Shown piece by piece: positions 43,995 through 53,400 of a stretch of 64,000 bases of DNA. Within the stretch, counting starts at the first letter, position 1. Every line of letters starts with the position of its first letter. Below the pieces are notes generated by a model. The model saw only the letters and a list, made by a program, of their open reading frames with translations. It did no database searches and was not told the DNA's origin. A program made the translations under genes and the position numbers. The DNA is from Bacteroidota bacterium (GTDB lineage: Bacteria > Bacteroidota > Bacteroidia > J057 > JADKCL01): contig JADKCL010000038.1 in assembly GCA_016718825.1 (NCBI GenBank), positions 1 to 64,000 of the forward strand, given 5' to 3'.

Positions 43995-45203
43995 ATGAAA
44001 AAGTTCCTTGGTTTGCTTTCCGCCGTTGCCATCTCGACAACCCTGCTGCCAGCGCAGTACAATTCCGAAAATCTTGTATTGAACAAAGAAGAGGCCGTCG
44101 AACGCTTTTCCTTCGACAAACTCCGCATCTATCCCATCACCGCCAACCGCGTTTTCATTGAGGCCCACAAATCAACCGGCAATTTCAAGCCCCTCAAAGC
44201 AGGATTGGAGGATGGATCCATCAAAATCATCGAACGCGGAGCAGCCGCGATTGAGCCTGAAGTAAATGCCGAGACCTTGGGGATGTTGCCACCGACCAAT
44301 TTGGACGCATCCGATGAAGTCGCCGTCGAAGAGACTCCGGCCGAGCACCGCGATTACGACGGGCATGTCATTCGCTACGAACAGATTCAGGTCAACAATG
44401 TCGCTACACGGAATATCTCCGAGGAATCGTTGCCACAACAGCGCATCAACAATGACCATCTGAATATTCAGCAAATCCAGATGAATGGCGATGGCGGCGG
44501 TGCAAGCGACGAAGTCAACAAGCTTTTCATCCAAAACACGGGCAATGACAGCATTTTTATCATGGCGGGCGAAGTCGTGAAGGGCGGCAAACAGGACCGC
44601 GTGATTGCCATGGACATGGTCATTCCGCCGCATAGCGAGCCCATTGATCTCTCGGTGTTTTGTGTGGAACACGGTCGTTGGACCTATGACGGCTCCGACG
44701 CATCCGACGGATTTACGGGCCATGCCAACGTTGCCAATACGAGCGTGCGCAAGGCCGCAGTCGTTTCCAAGAATCAGTCCGAAGTTTGGTCAAAGGTCGA
44801 AGAAGTGACGACCGCCAACGATGCCCAAACCTCCACCGGCACCCTCAATGCGCTGGAAAAGGATGCAGATTACCAAAAGGAGCTCAAGGAATACGAAGCC
44901 AAATTTGGCACTGTGCCGACGTCGATGCCCTCTGTCATCGGCTTGGTTGCCGTGACCGGTAACCGCGTGATCGGCTGCGACATGTTTGCTACGCCCGACT
45001 TATTCCGCAATGCCTACCCCGACCTGCTGAAAAGTTACGCCTCCGAAGCCATCACCTCCGGTGCTAAAGTGACCATCAGTCAGGATGCCGTCGACAAGTA
45101 CATCGCCAACATCCTCGACGAATCCAAGCAGAAGGAACGCGTGGAGGAAAACGGGCAGATGTTCCGACGTGGGACGCGGACCTTGCATATCAATGCGTTT
45201 TAA
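43995..45203 (+). CDS. Exported ARPP-1/DUF6569-like domain protein
   Basis: The 402-residue protein has a signal peptide (MKKFLGLLSAVAISTTLLPA). The main domain contains FSFDKLRIYPITANRVF, then NKLFIQNTGNDSIFIMAGEVVKGGKQDRVIAMDMVIPPHSEPIDLSVFCVEHGRW. This is the segment I know from the ARG/rhodanese/phosphatase-associated (ARPP-1, DUF6569) family, found alone in Bacteroidota as a secreted protein. A central stretch rich in Gln, Asn and Ser interrupts it. Function unknown. It ends the plus-strand block before the minus-strand injection-system operon. Confidence 0.78.
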   Translation: MKKFLGLLSAVAISTTLLPAQYNSENLVLNKEEAVERFSFDKLRIYPITANRVFIEAHKSTGNFKPLKAGLEDGSIKIIERGAAAIEPEVNAETLGMLPPTNLDASDEVAVEETPAEHRDYDGHVIRYEQIQVNNVATRNISEESLPQQRINNDHLNIQQIQMNGDGGGASDEVNKLFIQNTGNDSIFIMAGEVVKGGKQDRVIAMDMVIPPHSEPIDLSVFCVEHGRWTYDGSDASDGFTGHANVANTSVRKAAVVSKNQSEVWSKVEEVTTANDAQTSTGTLNALEKDADYQKELKEYEAKFGTVPTSMPSVIGLVAVTGNRVIGCDMFATPDLFRNAYPDLLKSYASEAITSGAKVTISQDAVDKYIANILDESKQKERVEENGQMFRRGTRTLHINAF

Positions 45204-45595
45204 GGGTTGTGTTTCTGGCAAAAAGTATGTCCGGGCAATGGGAGGTGAGAGAGTAAACCTCCCGGGTTGAAGAGTTTAACGGCTTTGCACAAATGCAGGT
45301 TTGAGGTAAATTGCTTGACAGGAAACAGAAAATTCCCCCTTCGCCCTCTTGCCTTGCGGCAGGAGGGTTCGGGGGGATCGTTTCCCCAAAGGGAATCGAC
45401 TAAAGAAACCGCGTGGTGTAATCTCCCCTCAGGGAGGACCGATTTGGGAACCCGGGGCCAAAAGTCCCTGGCGCATTACTCACAACCGGGCATTTCACTT
45501 ACCTCCCTCTTCGGTCACATCGCGTAAAATCGGCTTTGCCCCACAGGGCCTGCCGTAAAGTCTTTTCCGTGCAACACGGTATTTTTTCAGTCTTG
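45204..45595. other. Gene-free region between convergent genes
   Basis: These 392 bp contain no open frame with protein-like composition. There are GC-rich runs with a tendency to pair (CCCCCTTCGCCCTC at about 45335, against GAGGGTTCGGGGGG about 25 bp on; and TTGCCTTGCGGCAGGAGGG). The region lies at the 3' end of both the ARPP-1-like gene and the injection-system operon and may hold their terminators, but I cannot place one precisely. Confidence 0.5.
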
Positions 45596-46426
45596 CTACA
45601 ATTTGCCCCTCAGCTTGGGTGAGGCCTCAGGACCAAGAAAGTAGCGCAGACTCGTCCACAACGAACCATCCTTGTGCGGATACAGCACAAAAGTTTCAGA
45701 AAATGGCCCAAACAACTTGGGCTGATCTGAATTGAGATCAGGGTTGTCAATGGCAATCCTGACTTTGAATACTTGCAATCTGGACTTCATCGTACCTGTC
45801 CCGCGCGGCCACGGTTGCTTTTCCATGGGAAAATCATCGGGTTCAAGTCCCAAATGCGGGTTGGTCATCCCTTCGGTGCGATAATAGCTCCAAGGTCCGA
45901 GATCAAGATGCGTTTCGTCGAATGGGTGTGTAGAGACGTCCCATTCAGTGTTGCGCGAGGGAATGGATTGCGTCAAGCCCCCGATCGTCGCAAATTGACC
46001 GCCATCAAAATACCTTGCCCCGCTGACAACGCTTCCTGATGTGCGGAAATAGTCGGCACCATGTTGATGGGAGGGATGGACGAATCGCTTTTTCATGAAA
46101 ACTGCATCACGGTTTTCTGTTTTTTTGTTCAAAAATGTGCGCAATTCTGCCTTTTTGTAACGATACAGAAAGAACTTGGGTCCGAATTTGAGGAATTTCT
46201 CATCCGAGCCTTCCCAGGATGCATAAACCTGATCGTGCCCGTAATGCTCATTTGCAAAGTCACGCTTGATCTTGATGCGTGGCTGCGGGATTTGGAACTG
46301 CATTTCGCTGATCAGCGCACGCAATGAAATCTTGCTCGTAACGCCTTCATGCACAACCGCCAACAAGTCATCCAGCGCCAAATTTGCGGCCAAAGGCAAT
46401 TCCGATATTTTCTTGTCCTCGTTCAT
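45596..46426 (-). CDS. Putative tail-fibre-like protein of the eCIS
   Basis: The N-terminal 35 residues (KKISELPLAANLALDDLLAVVHEGVTSKISL) match the short adaptor motif at the head of many phage and phage-like tail fibres ('KISELP ... ddll ... g.T.kIsl'). The remaining 240 residues (FLYRYKKAELRTFLNKKTE, then RFVHPSHQHGADYFRTSGSVVSG) are not recognised and may be a receptor-binding or enzymatic head. It is the last gene of the minus-strand injection-system block, 151 bp after the tape-measure gene, so it may have its own promoter. Fibre role is inference from the motif and the position. Confidence 0.65.
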   Translation of the reverse strand: MNEDKKISELPLAANLALDDLLAVVHEGVTSKISLRALISEMQFQIPQPRIKIKRDFANEHYGHDQVYASWEGSDEKFLKFGPKFFLYRYKKAELRTFLNKKTENRDAVFMKKRFVHPSHQHGADYFRTSGSVVSGARYFDGGQFATIGGLTQSIPSRNTEWDVSTHPFDETHLDLGPWSYYRTEGMTNPHLGLEPDDFPMEKQPWPRGTGTMKSRLQVFKVRIAIDNPDLNSDQPKLFGPFSETFVLYPHKDGSLWTSLRYFLGPEASPKLRGKL

Positions 46427-46577
46427 AAATGCACAATTTCATTTGAAAAACCTCGATACCTTCCGCACAATTGCCCTCGTCCCAGGCCACTTGGTTTCGC
46501 TGAGATAAATATAGGAGAATTCAGCAATAATTCCGAGAAATTCGCCTGAAAATATATGCGGAAATGCATGTTCTTTT

Positions 46578-48371
46578 TCACCAATCAACGGTTAATAATC
46601 CTTGCATCCATGGCAGTTTAATCATGCCAAAACTCCACGGCAAAAACTCCAGTAAAATGTCAATGGTATGACGGTCCACTTTGAGATTCCATCCATGATC
46701 TGTGAAGGTTAATTTTCCTTCGCGCATCAAAAAAGCCTCTCTAAATTGGTCAGGAGAAAGCTTTCCCGCTTTTTTCCAGTGTTCATTGGCAGCTGTCAAC
46801 AACGATTCAGCCTCAGCCAATGCAGTCTCGGAAAGTTCCATGTGCGCGCGCACAGGTCGATCGATTTCCATCCCGCAAAGGAGTTTTGGCAATGGCATTC
46901 TTGCTTCGGAAACTTCAGTTTCGCCATAGGCCAAAAATGCCGTGAGCATTACCGCATTTTCTTGCATGATTTCGCTCTCAAAATTGCCATCTTTCATCCA
47001 ACCCAAACTTTCGAAGCAATATTTCAAAAATGGATTGAGCAAGACCAACCCGGCATTGTCGATGAACAGCGAGGAATCGTCTGCCCAAGCGCGGGGGCTG
47101 TCTGAATTTGCCACCTTTGCAGTCTTTTTTTGCGGACTTTCCTGATTGAGTTTCGAGGAATGTACTTCCTTTTTTGTTTTTGCGTCAAATTCCTCTTTAT
47201 CAATGTTCTTTGAATCCTTGGGGGAGTACAGCCCTTCGGATTCCGTGGGCGTTTTGGAGTGTACGCGTTTTTTGTGGGCTTCGACTCCCAGAATTTGATA
47301 GACCCAGCGCTGTTGTTGCTCGGGCAGGGCCTCGACCTCGCGTTGGATGTTTTCCTTGAAATTCACTTCACTTTTGGCAACTGTGCCGAGACTCATCGAT
47401 TGAAAGAGGAGCTCGCGTATTTCCGATTGAAGAAAAGACGCCAATTCCAGCGGCAAAGATTCCGTTTCAAAAGGAGGGGTTGTATTCGCTTTCAATTCCG
47501 CGTTTTCCCCCGGGAATATTGGAGACAAAATCAACAATTGTTGTAAACCCAATTGTCCAAGTTGCGACTTCAATGCGATGGCGGAGCACTTTCCGGATTG
47601 AATCCAATCGCTGACCATGGCCAATAAAGTTGCTTGGTGTTGCTGCGAATAGCGCTGAAGCTGTGGAAGATGGCCCAACAAATACCCCTGCACCAAGGCG
47701 ATCCGATGATCCTTTTGGCTTGGAAGCCAGGGAATCGTGGTGGAAATGGTCTCGGTCGCTGCCTGCAAAAAAGAAACAAGCCTTGCGATCTCGGCCGCCT
47801 GCACATCACTCAGCAGGGCAAGCAATTGAACCTGAAGTGGCAAAGGAAATTGAAGACCGATCCTGCGGATGACGGCTGGATTCGAGAGCCGCGGAACCAA
47901 GGCAGCTTTCAAGGGCTCGGAATACCCCTCCAACAGGGTTTCGAGCAATGCAACCGGGAGATTTTTGTGCGATGCCGAATCCCATTGCTGCAGACCTGTT
48001 TCCAGAAAGGCGATCAAGTTGGCGAGATCTGAAGACGCCACCGATTCTTGGGTGATGGTGACCGTATTCTCCTGCGTGGAATCCTTTGCCATTGCTTCCG
48101 CAAAAGCCGCCCTCAGCTTCTCCGTTACCATTCGCGGAAAATCCATGTGAAGATCCTGCAGGTCAATCGTTCCCAAATCCAATTGAAGGCGGTCTATCCG
48201 AATCAACTGATCTGCAGGTGCAAGTGCATCAAATTCCTGTTCCAGCATCGGAATCACCGCAGCTTGAAACAATGCAATCACTTGCGATTGAATCTCATAG
48301 GCACGCGCCTTGTCGCGCACCTTTATTTGAAGATGACTTTTTTGGACGATATGTGTGGCAGGCAAGCTCAA
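46578..48371 (-). CDS. Contractile injection system tape-measure protein (CIS_TMP, Afp14-like)
   Basis: The 597-residue protein shows both halves of the CIS_TMP family. The N-terminus has HIVQKSHLQIKVRDKARAY, then RIDRLQLDLGTIDLQDL, and the C-terminus has EAFLMREGKLTFTDHGWNLKVDRHTIDILLEFLPWSFGMIKLPWM. The middle (about 90-440) is variable, Gln- and Leu-rich, as expected for the length-determining part, with a charged low-complexity stretch KKRVHSKTPTESEG. Its length would set the tube length of the particle. It overlaps the upstream Ig-like gene by 4 bp (ATGA). Confidence 0.92.
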   Translation of the reverse strand: MSLPATHIVQKSHLQIKVRDKARAYEIQSQVIALFQAAVIPMLEQEFDALAPADQLIRIDRLQLDLGTIDLQDLHMDFPRMVTEKLRAAFAEAMAKDSTQENTVTITQESVASSDLANLIAFLETGLQQWDSASHKNLPVALLETLLEGYSEPLKAALVPRLSNPAVIRRIGLQFPLPLQVQLLALLSDVQAAEIARLVSFLQAATETISTTIPWLPSQKDHRIALVQGYLLGHLPQLQRYSQQHQATLLAMVSDWIQSGKCSAIALKSQLGQLGLQQLLILSPIFPGENAELKANTTPPFETESLPLELASFLQSEIRELLFQSMSLGTVAKSEVNFKENIQREVEALPEQQQRWVYQILGVEAHKKRVHSKTPTESEGLYSPKDSKNIDKEEFDAKTKKEVHSSKLNQESPQKKTAKVANSDSPRAWADDSSLFIDNAGLVLLNPFLKYCFESLGWMKDGNFESEIMQENAVMLTAFLAYGETEVSEARMPLPKLLCGMEIDRPVRAHMELSETALAEAESLLTAANEHWKKAGKLSPDQFREAFLMREGKLTFTDHGWNLKVDRHTIDILLEFLPWSFGMIKLPWMQGLLTVDW

Positions 48372-50473
48372 CCTTTGAGGGTATTTCTCAAATCAATCAA
48401 ATCCATTTTCACGGAAATCAGCCACTTCCTTGATTTCGTGTCCTTGCCCACAAGGCGGAAGGCGTAGGGTCCGGGTTTCACCATTTTTGAATCCAAAACC
48501 GTGATTTGACCATCCTTGGCGATCGAAAGACCCTGTGGGAATTTGCCGGATTCCACCTCGACAGTCACCAGTTTCATGTCTTTTCCGACAATTTGCACAA
48601 GGTTGACTTCCACACCGGTCGGAATGGGCAATCTGCTGAATGTCCGCTCTGCCTGCTTGAAAACCAGCCCTTTGACAAGTTCAATTTTGGTAAACACCTC
48701 ACAATGGGGCTGCGCATGCGTCGAACCGTGGACCACGATTTCGTAGGTTCCGGGAAGGTGCCCTTGCCCCGGCTTTGCAATTATCTCGCCGGATTCCGTG
48801 AACAATAGGCCTGTTGGCAAACTTCCGCCGACAATTTTCGCACCCTTCAACCCAAGTTGGTCGACGGTCACGGTGGCAATCGTTTCGCCGCCGATCAAGG
48901 GTAACTCAATCCCTAGGAACTGTGCCTCCGTTTGGTACAATCCTGTCGTGGTTTTGCCTGCAACGAAATTGAGGATGACATCGACAAGATATTGGATTTT
49001 ATTGGCGCCAATTCCTTGAATGCGAAGGGTATATCTTCCAGGAGTCAGAAGTTCCGGATTGGTGACCAGCAGCTTTGCAGTGGAATCCATCGCAATTCCT
49101 TCAGGCAATTTGCCTTCCACGAGCTTGTATTCCAACAGCGTGGATCCATCGGCAGTGATTTGTGTCAACGCCGCTCCCTTTTGTTGTGGGACAAGAATTT
49201 CAGCGGAAATGAATTGCACACGAACGATTTCTCCCGACCCATTTCCGGTTGCGGCTCCGATTGCGAGGGTGATTTGATGCTGGGTCTCACCGCCTGCGCT
49301 GTCCATGGTGGTCACCGTAAGGGCGTAATTTCCTTCTCTCAGTTTTGCTTGGTCGGCCACCGAAAACACGCCGGTGGCGGTATGGAACCGGATACCGGGA
49401 GGGAAGTTCCCCGTTGTGACCTGGGCTTCGACAATATCGCCATCAAGATCTTTGGGATAGGCGAGGATTGTACCATTCTTCAGTTCGGAGATCGGAGCAA
49501 CTGCCTCAACAATATAGGTCGCCTCTTCATCATACCCGAAAACGATTTCAGGCACGGAAAGCTTGAAAACGAAACCCAAGTTGGTCGTTCCGGAGATTTC
49601 GAGCCCATCAAAATAGCCTGGAAGCAATTTTACAGGATCACTGACTTCGATATTGCCCTTGCTGCTCAGCGCCAACCCTGCTGGCAACCTGCCGGCACTG
49701 ATCGCTGCGGTTTGCAAAGTACCGGAAAGGACCGTGAGCCTGACGACGAGGTCTCCTTTTTTACAGCGGTCGATGCTGCGCGTGGGCAACAATTCCAGCA
49801 TGGCGACACGCACCCATTTCTCCAATTGCAGGCGGAAATCGGGACGGCTTTCCCATCGTTGCCGCCAATAACCAAGCTCCTCACGGAAGATGTTGACAGC
49901 TGAATGGTTTCCCAAGTTGTCAATATTCGGAGCCATTTCATCAAAAAAACGGGCGAGTACACCGTCTTCGGGAGCCTCCGGCAAAATGTCCAGGACTTCG
50001 AATGTCGTGTTGGTGAGGACGGTCGTCAATTCGACCTTTCGTTGCAGGATATGGGTTTGTTCGATTTCGCTGACGCCGTAGGAGCTTTCGATCAATGCCG
50101 AAGAAGCTTCGCCAATGCCCTTCAAAAGTTCTCCAAAGATGGAAGTCACAATTCGCACGACGACTTCAGCGCCCTCACCGGCCTGCAGCGAGGCGAGCAT
50201 TTTCGGATTGGAAAGCAGACGGTCGAGTGCCTCGTAAGTGGCATAAACCGCATCGTAGGCGGCAACCAAGGTGGGCAAAGGTTCGCCACCCAATGGCGAG
50301 TCGAGCCGTTTCCCGATGGCAATCAGCGGCCCATAGACCACGCCCGGCACCAATCGTGACAAAGCCGCATCCAGTTTGGGCTTGGTGCTCACAAACTGCC
50401 CCTGTAAATCACGCAGGGTTTTGCGCAATTCCTGGAATTCAGGGAAGAAGACAAATGGGACCTTGCTGCTCAT
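48368..50473 (-). CDS. Ig-like repeat protein of the eCIS operon
   Basis: A 701-residue protein. The first 220 residues are helical (FPEFQELRKTLRDLQGQFVSTKPKL, then IESSYGVSEIEQTHILQRKVEL) and could pack against the baseplate. The rest is about five He_PIG/cadherin-like units, each with a 'LP.G' strand and 'V.d...L.pG.Y.l.+.G' strand (SKGNIEVSDPVKLLPGYF, GVFSVADQAKLREGNYALTV, LVTNPELLTPGRYTLRIQG, ITVLDSKMVKPGPYAFRLVG). It has no signal peptide. It lies between the second baseplate gene and the tape-measure gene with 4-bp overlaps at both ends, so it is an integral part of the operon. Its role in the particle is unknown. Confidence 0.85.
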   Translation of the reverse strand: MSSKVPFVFFPEFQELRKTLRDLQGQFVSTKPKLDAALSRLVPGVVYGPLIAIGKRLDSPLGGEPLPTLVAAYDAVYATYEALDRLLSNPKMLASLQAGEGAEVVVRIVTSIFGELLKGIGEASSALIESSYGVSEIEQTHILQRKVELTTVLTNTTFEVLDILPEAPEDGVLARFFDEMAPNIDNLGNHSAVNIFREELGYWRQRWESRPDFRLQLEKWVRVAMLELLPTRSIDRCKKGDLVVRLTVLSGTLQTAAISAGRLPAGLALSSKGNIEVSDPVKLLPGYFDGLEISGTTNLGFVFKLSVPEIVFGYDEEATYIVEAVAPISELKNGTILAYPKDLDGDIVEAQVTTGNFPPGIRFHTATGVFSVADQAKLREGNYALTVTTMDSAGGETQHQITLAIGAATGNGSGEIVRVQFISAEILVPQQKGAALTQITADGSTLLEYKLVEGKLPEGIAMDSTAKLLVTNPELLTPGRYTLRIQGIGANKIQYLVDVILNFVAGKTTTGLYQTEAQFLGIELPLIGGETIATVTVDQLGLKGAKIVGGSLPTGLLFTESGEIIAKPGQGHLPGTYEIVVHGSTHAQPHCEVFTKIELVKGLVFKQAERTFSRLPIPTGVEVNLVQIVGKDMKLVTVEVESGKFPQGLSIAKDGQITVLDSKMVKPGPYAFRLVGKDTKSRKWLISVKMDLIDLRNTLKG

Positions 50474-53400
50474 AGGATGCGACTATTTTGTTGTTGGATC
50501 AGATCAAAAAGGCCTTCGACCTCGGTCGACAAGTCATCGGTGCGCACATCGGCTGCAAAATTTGTCGCTGCAACGACTTGCTGCCTGTAAATCTCCACAT
50601 ATACAGCAAGTTGTGCCCTTGTCTGGGTATTCGCACTTCCTCCTTTTTTCAAAATTTCGGATTGCAAACGCACGATTTCATCCATGGTTTCCACCAACAG
50701 ACCCCCGAGTGATTGGGTCACGTCCCCGTCTTTGCTGCCATTGGCATAAGCCTCTACCAGCGCCGGATTGGTGCGCAATTGAGGATTGTCAGGAAACTGC
50801 GTCGCATTTTGAAGATCAAAGACGAGCTTTCCGGTTGAGTTGGTCAATGTAAGGGATTTTTCATTTCCGAGATTGGAAGAGCCATTGAGCAAGACATTTC
50901 CTCCGAATACGGCCGTCACATTTCCTTTGCCTCCACCCGGATTGACCACCACAAATTGCCGGCGCGTGATGGTGAGGGTTCCCTCGACGATTTCGGCGCC
51001 GATCGTACCATTGAAACTGACAGTCTGGCCAAGCGTGGAGGTCGCAAATCCTGTCCCTTCCGTAAACCCAAGCTCAATTCCGTTTCCTTTTGACACCGTT
51101 CCGAAGCTCTTCGGGAAAAGCGGCAGCCTGAAGCTGGTTACTTGCAAACCGTATACTTTTGGAGCGAGATTCAGTAAATGACTTTGGTTGGAAGCCGTGA
51201 CGGTGAAGCTGACCGCTACCAGGCGTTTCAGAATCAGAATCGGAACTGCAAGCGTAGTCTTGCCGCCTTGGTTGTCCGTCAAGGTGACCGTGCGCGGGTA
51301 GCTGCCGGCTACCAGCAGCGCTGGGTTGGAAACATAGATTTCATACTGCCCGAGCACGAGGCGCATGCCGAGTCCAGCGGGGAGTGCCGTATCAAAGGCA
51401 TAAGTGGTGAAATTGGTATTCGGATCATTGTCCTGGAACCTGAACAAGACATCGTTGAGCACATAGGTATTGACACGCTGCCCATTGAGCACCGCCAAAA
51501 TGGTGGCTTCGATGTCCCGGCGCGCATCAATATTCACTGGCACATTGCCTTTTCCTCCCAATGAGTCTGTTGTTGCAATGTTCACCACCGCGCGCACGAG
51601 GTTGGTGGTCGCATTGATCACCGTGAAATACGGGCTGTAGCTTACGGCATTGACAAACTGATTCCAGAACTCGATTTCGATGCGGGCAACGGTGCCGGGG
51701 TAACCCGATGCCGCGCCAACCACCATTTTCAAACCTAAATCTGCGAGGAGGGTGCCGCCGACTTGCGTGGCGGTTACAATTCCAGTTCCATCAGCATCCT
51801 TGATCCAAGCCAAAACTTGGTGTTTGAGGTACTGATCCACGTTTTTGACAGGGGCGTAATCCACCGTCGGTTCTTGGTCGAGCCTTGCCTGAATGGTGCA
51901 ATTAGCGACGCCAATTCCTCCGGTATTGTCCACTGTGCCAACCTGGAAGGTCAACGTGGCGATCAAGTTGCTGTCGGCTATGCTACTGTTCATCGTCGAT
52001 GTGAAGGCCGCTTGATCGCTGACTTTCACCTGCAATTGATTGCCCACTTGCGTAATCGTCAAGCCCATGCTCGCCAAATTCACCGGCGGGGTGAAACTCG
52101 CGATCCCCATGTCCAACGTTTCCGAAATCGTCCCCACCAAGGTGCCGGCAACGAGTTGATCGACGGATTTGACGGGCGGTACACCTGCAAATACAGGCGG
52201 ATTGTCTCGCCGGATGGTCAATAGAATATCGACATCCGATTTGCCATGCTTCTCATCCTCGGTTTTGAGCTTGATCGTTTTGTTGTAGGTGGCTCCACTC
52301 AAGGTAAACAGCGTCCCGAGCGCGGTCGTGAATGTCGGCAAATGGCTGATATACACTTCCGCTTCGACTGGGCTACCTGTGGTCAATTGAAGGGCAAGTC
52401 CAAGTGAGGCCAAGGCCGTGGTGCCCAGCCTTTCCACCACAGTGACGAGGTCGCCATCGGCATCACTGATCTTGGCCACGATGTCGCCGGCATTGTAGGC
52501 GTCCTGGTTTTTGCTGACCGGTGTCAACGCAACACCGACCGCCTCCTGATCCGGTTCAATCACGATCGTGACCGTGAGCAGGGTTTCCCCGCCGTCATCG
52601 TCCATGAGGTTGACTTGCACCACAAAAGTTCCAACGATCAGAAGCATGGAACACCTACGGCAATTGTTCCGTTGATCAGGTCCAAGGTCATTCCCGGAGG
52701 CATTCCCGAATACACTGTGTTGGGTGAACCCACTTTGTAGCTCGTGACAAACGTCGCCATGATGATGGCCCCATCCGGATCGGTGAATTGCACAAGCGGC
52801 TGACCAGCTGTGAAATTGTCAATATGGCGATTGGTCTCTTGGAAGGATACAACGGCCGGTCCATTGGGGATGAATTGAAGCGTCACCGAATGGTAGGTTA
52901 CCTCACCACTTTCACTCAGGGTGGCGATGACCAATGGCCAATCAAATTGGGTGATGGTATGCAACAGATCGCTGTCTTTGACGCGGATATCGCCCGTGCA
53001 AATGTCCAGGCATACTCCCGGCGGCAGCGGGAGCGAGTCCGGGGCAAGCCATGCACCGGTGATCGGGCTGTCGGGATCGACGACATGCGCCAAGACGTCA
53101 CAATTTTCCCATTGGTCGACAATACGGCGTGGCTCCGTGACGTAATAGGCATCGGCAAGATTGCGCAGGTTGCCGAGACAGTCGACAAACCATTCGCTTT
53201 CCTCCCCGGAGGCAAGCTTACGCTCGATGAGAATTTTGTAAAAATTCTCCTGCAACATCAGGCCCTTGTCGATTTCGCCCGTCACTTCCAGGTCATTGTC
53301 GATTTCCCATAACAGCGACAGGTCCTTGTTGATCCATTGACCATTGAGCCATTCATTCCAACAATGTTCAAAATCATACATTTGGACGGGATCGACCCAG

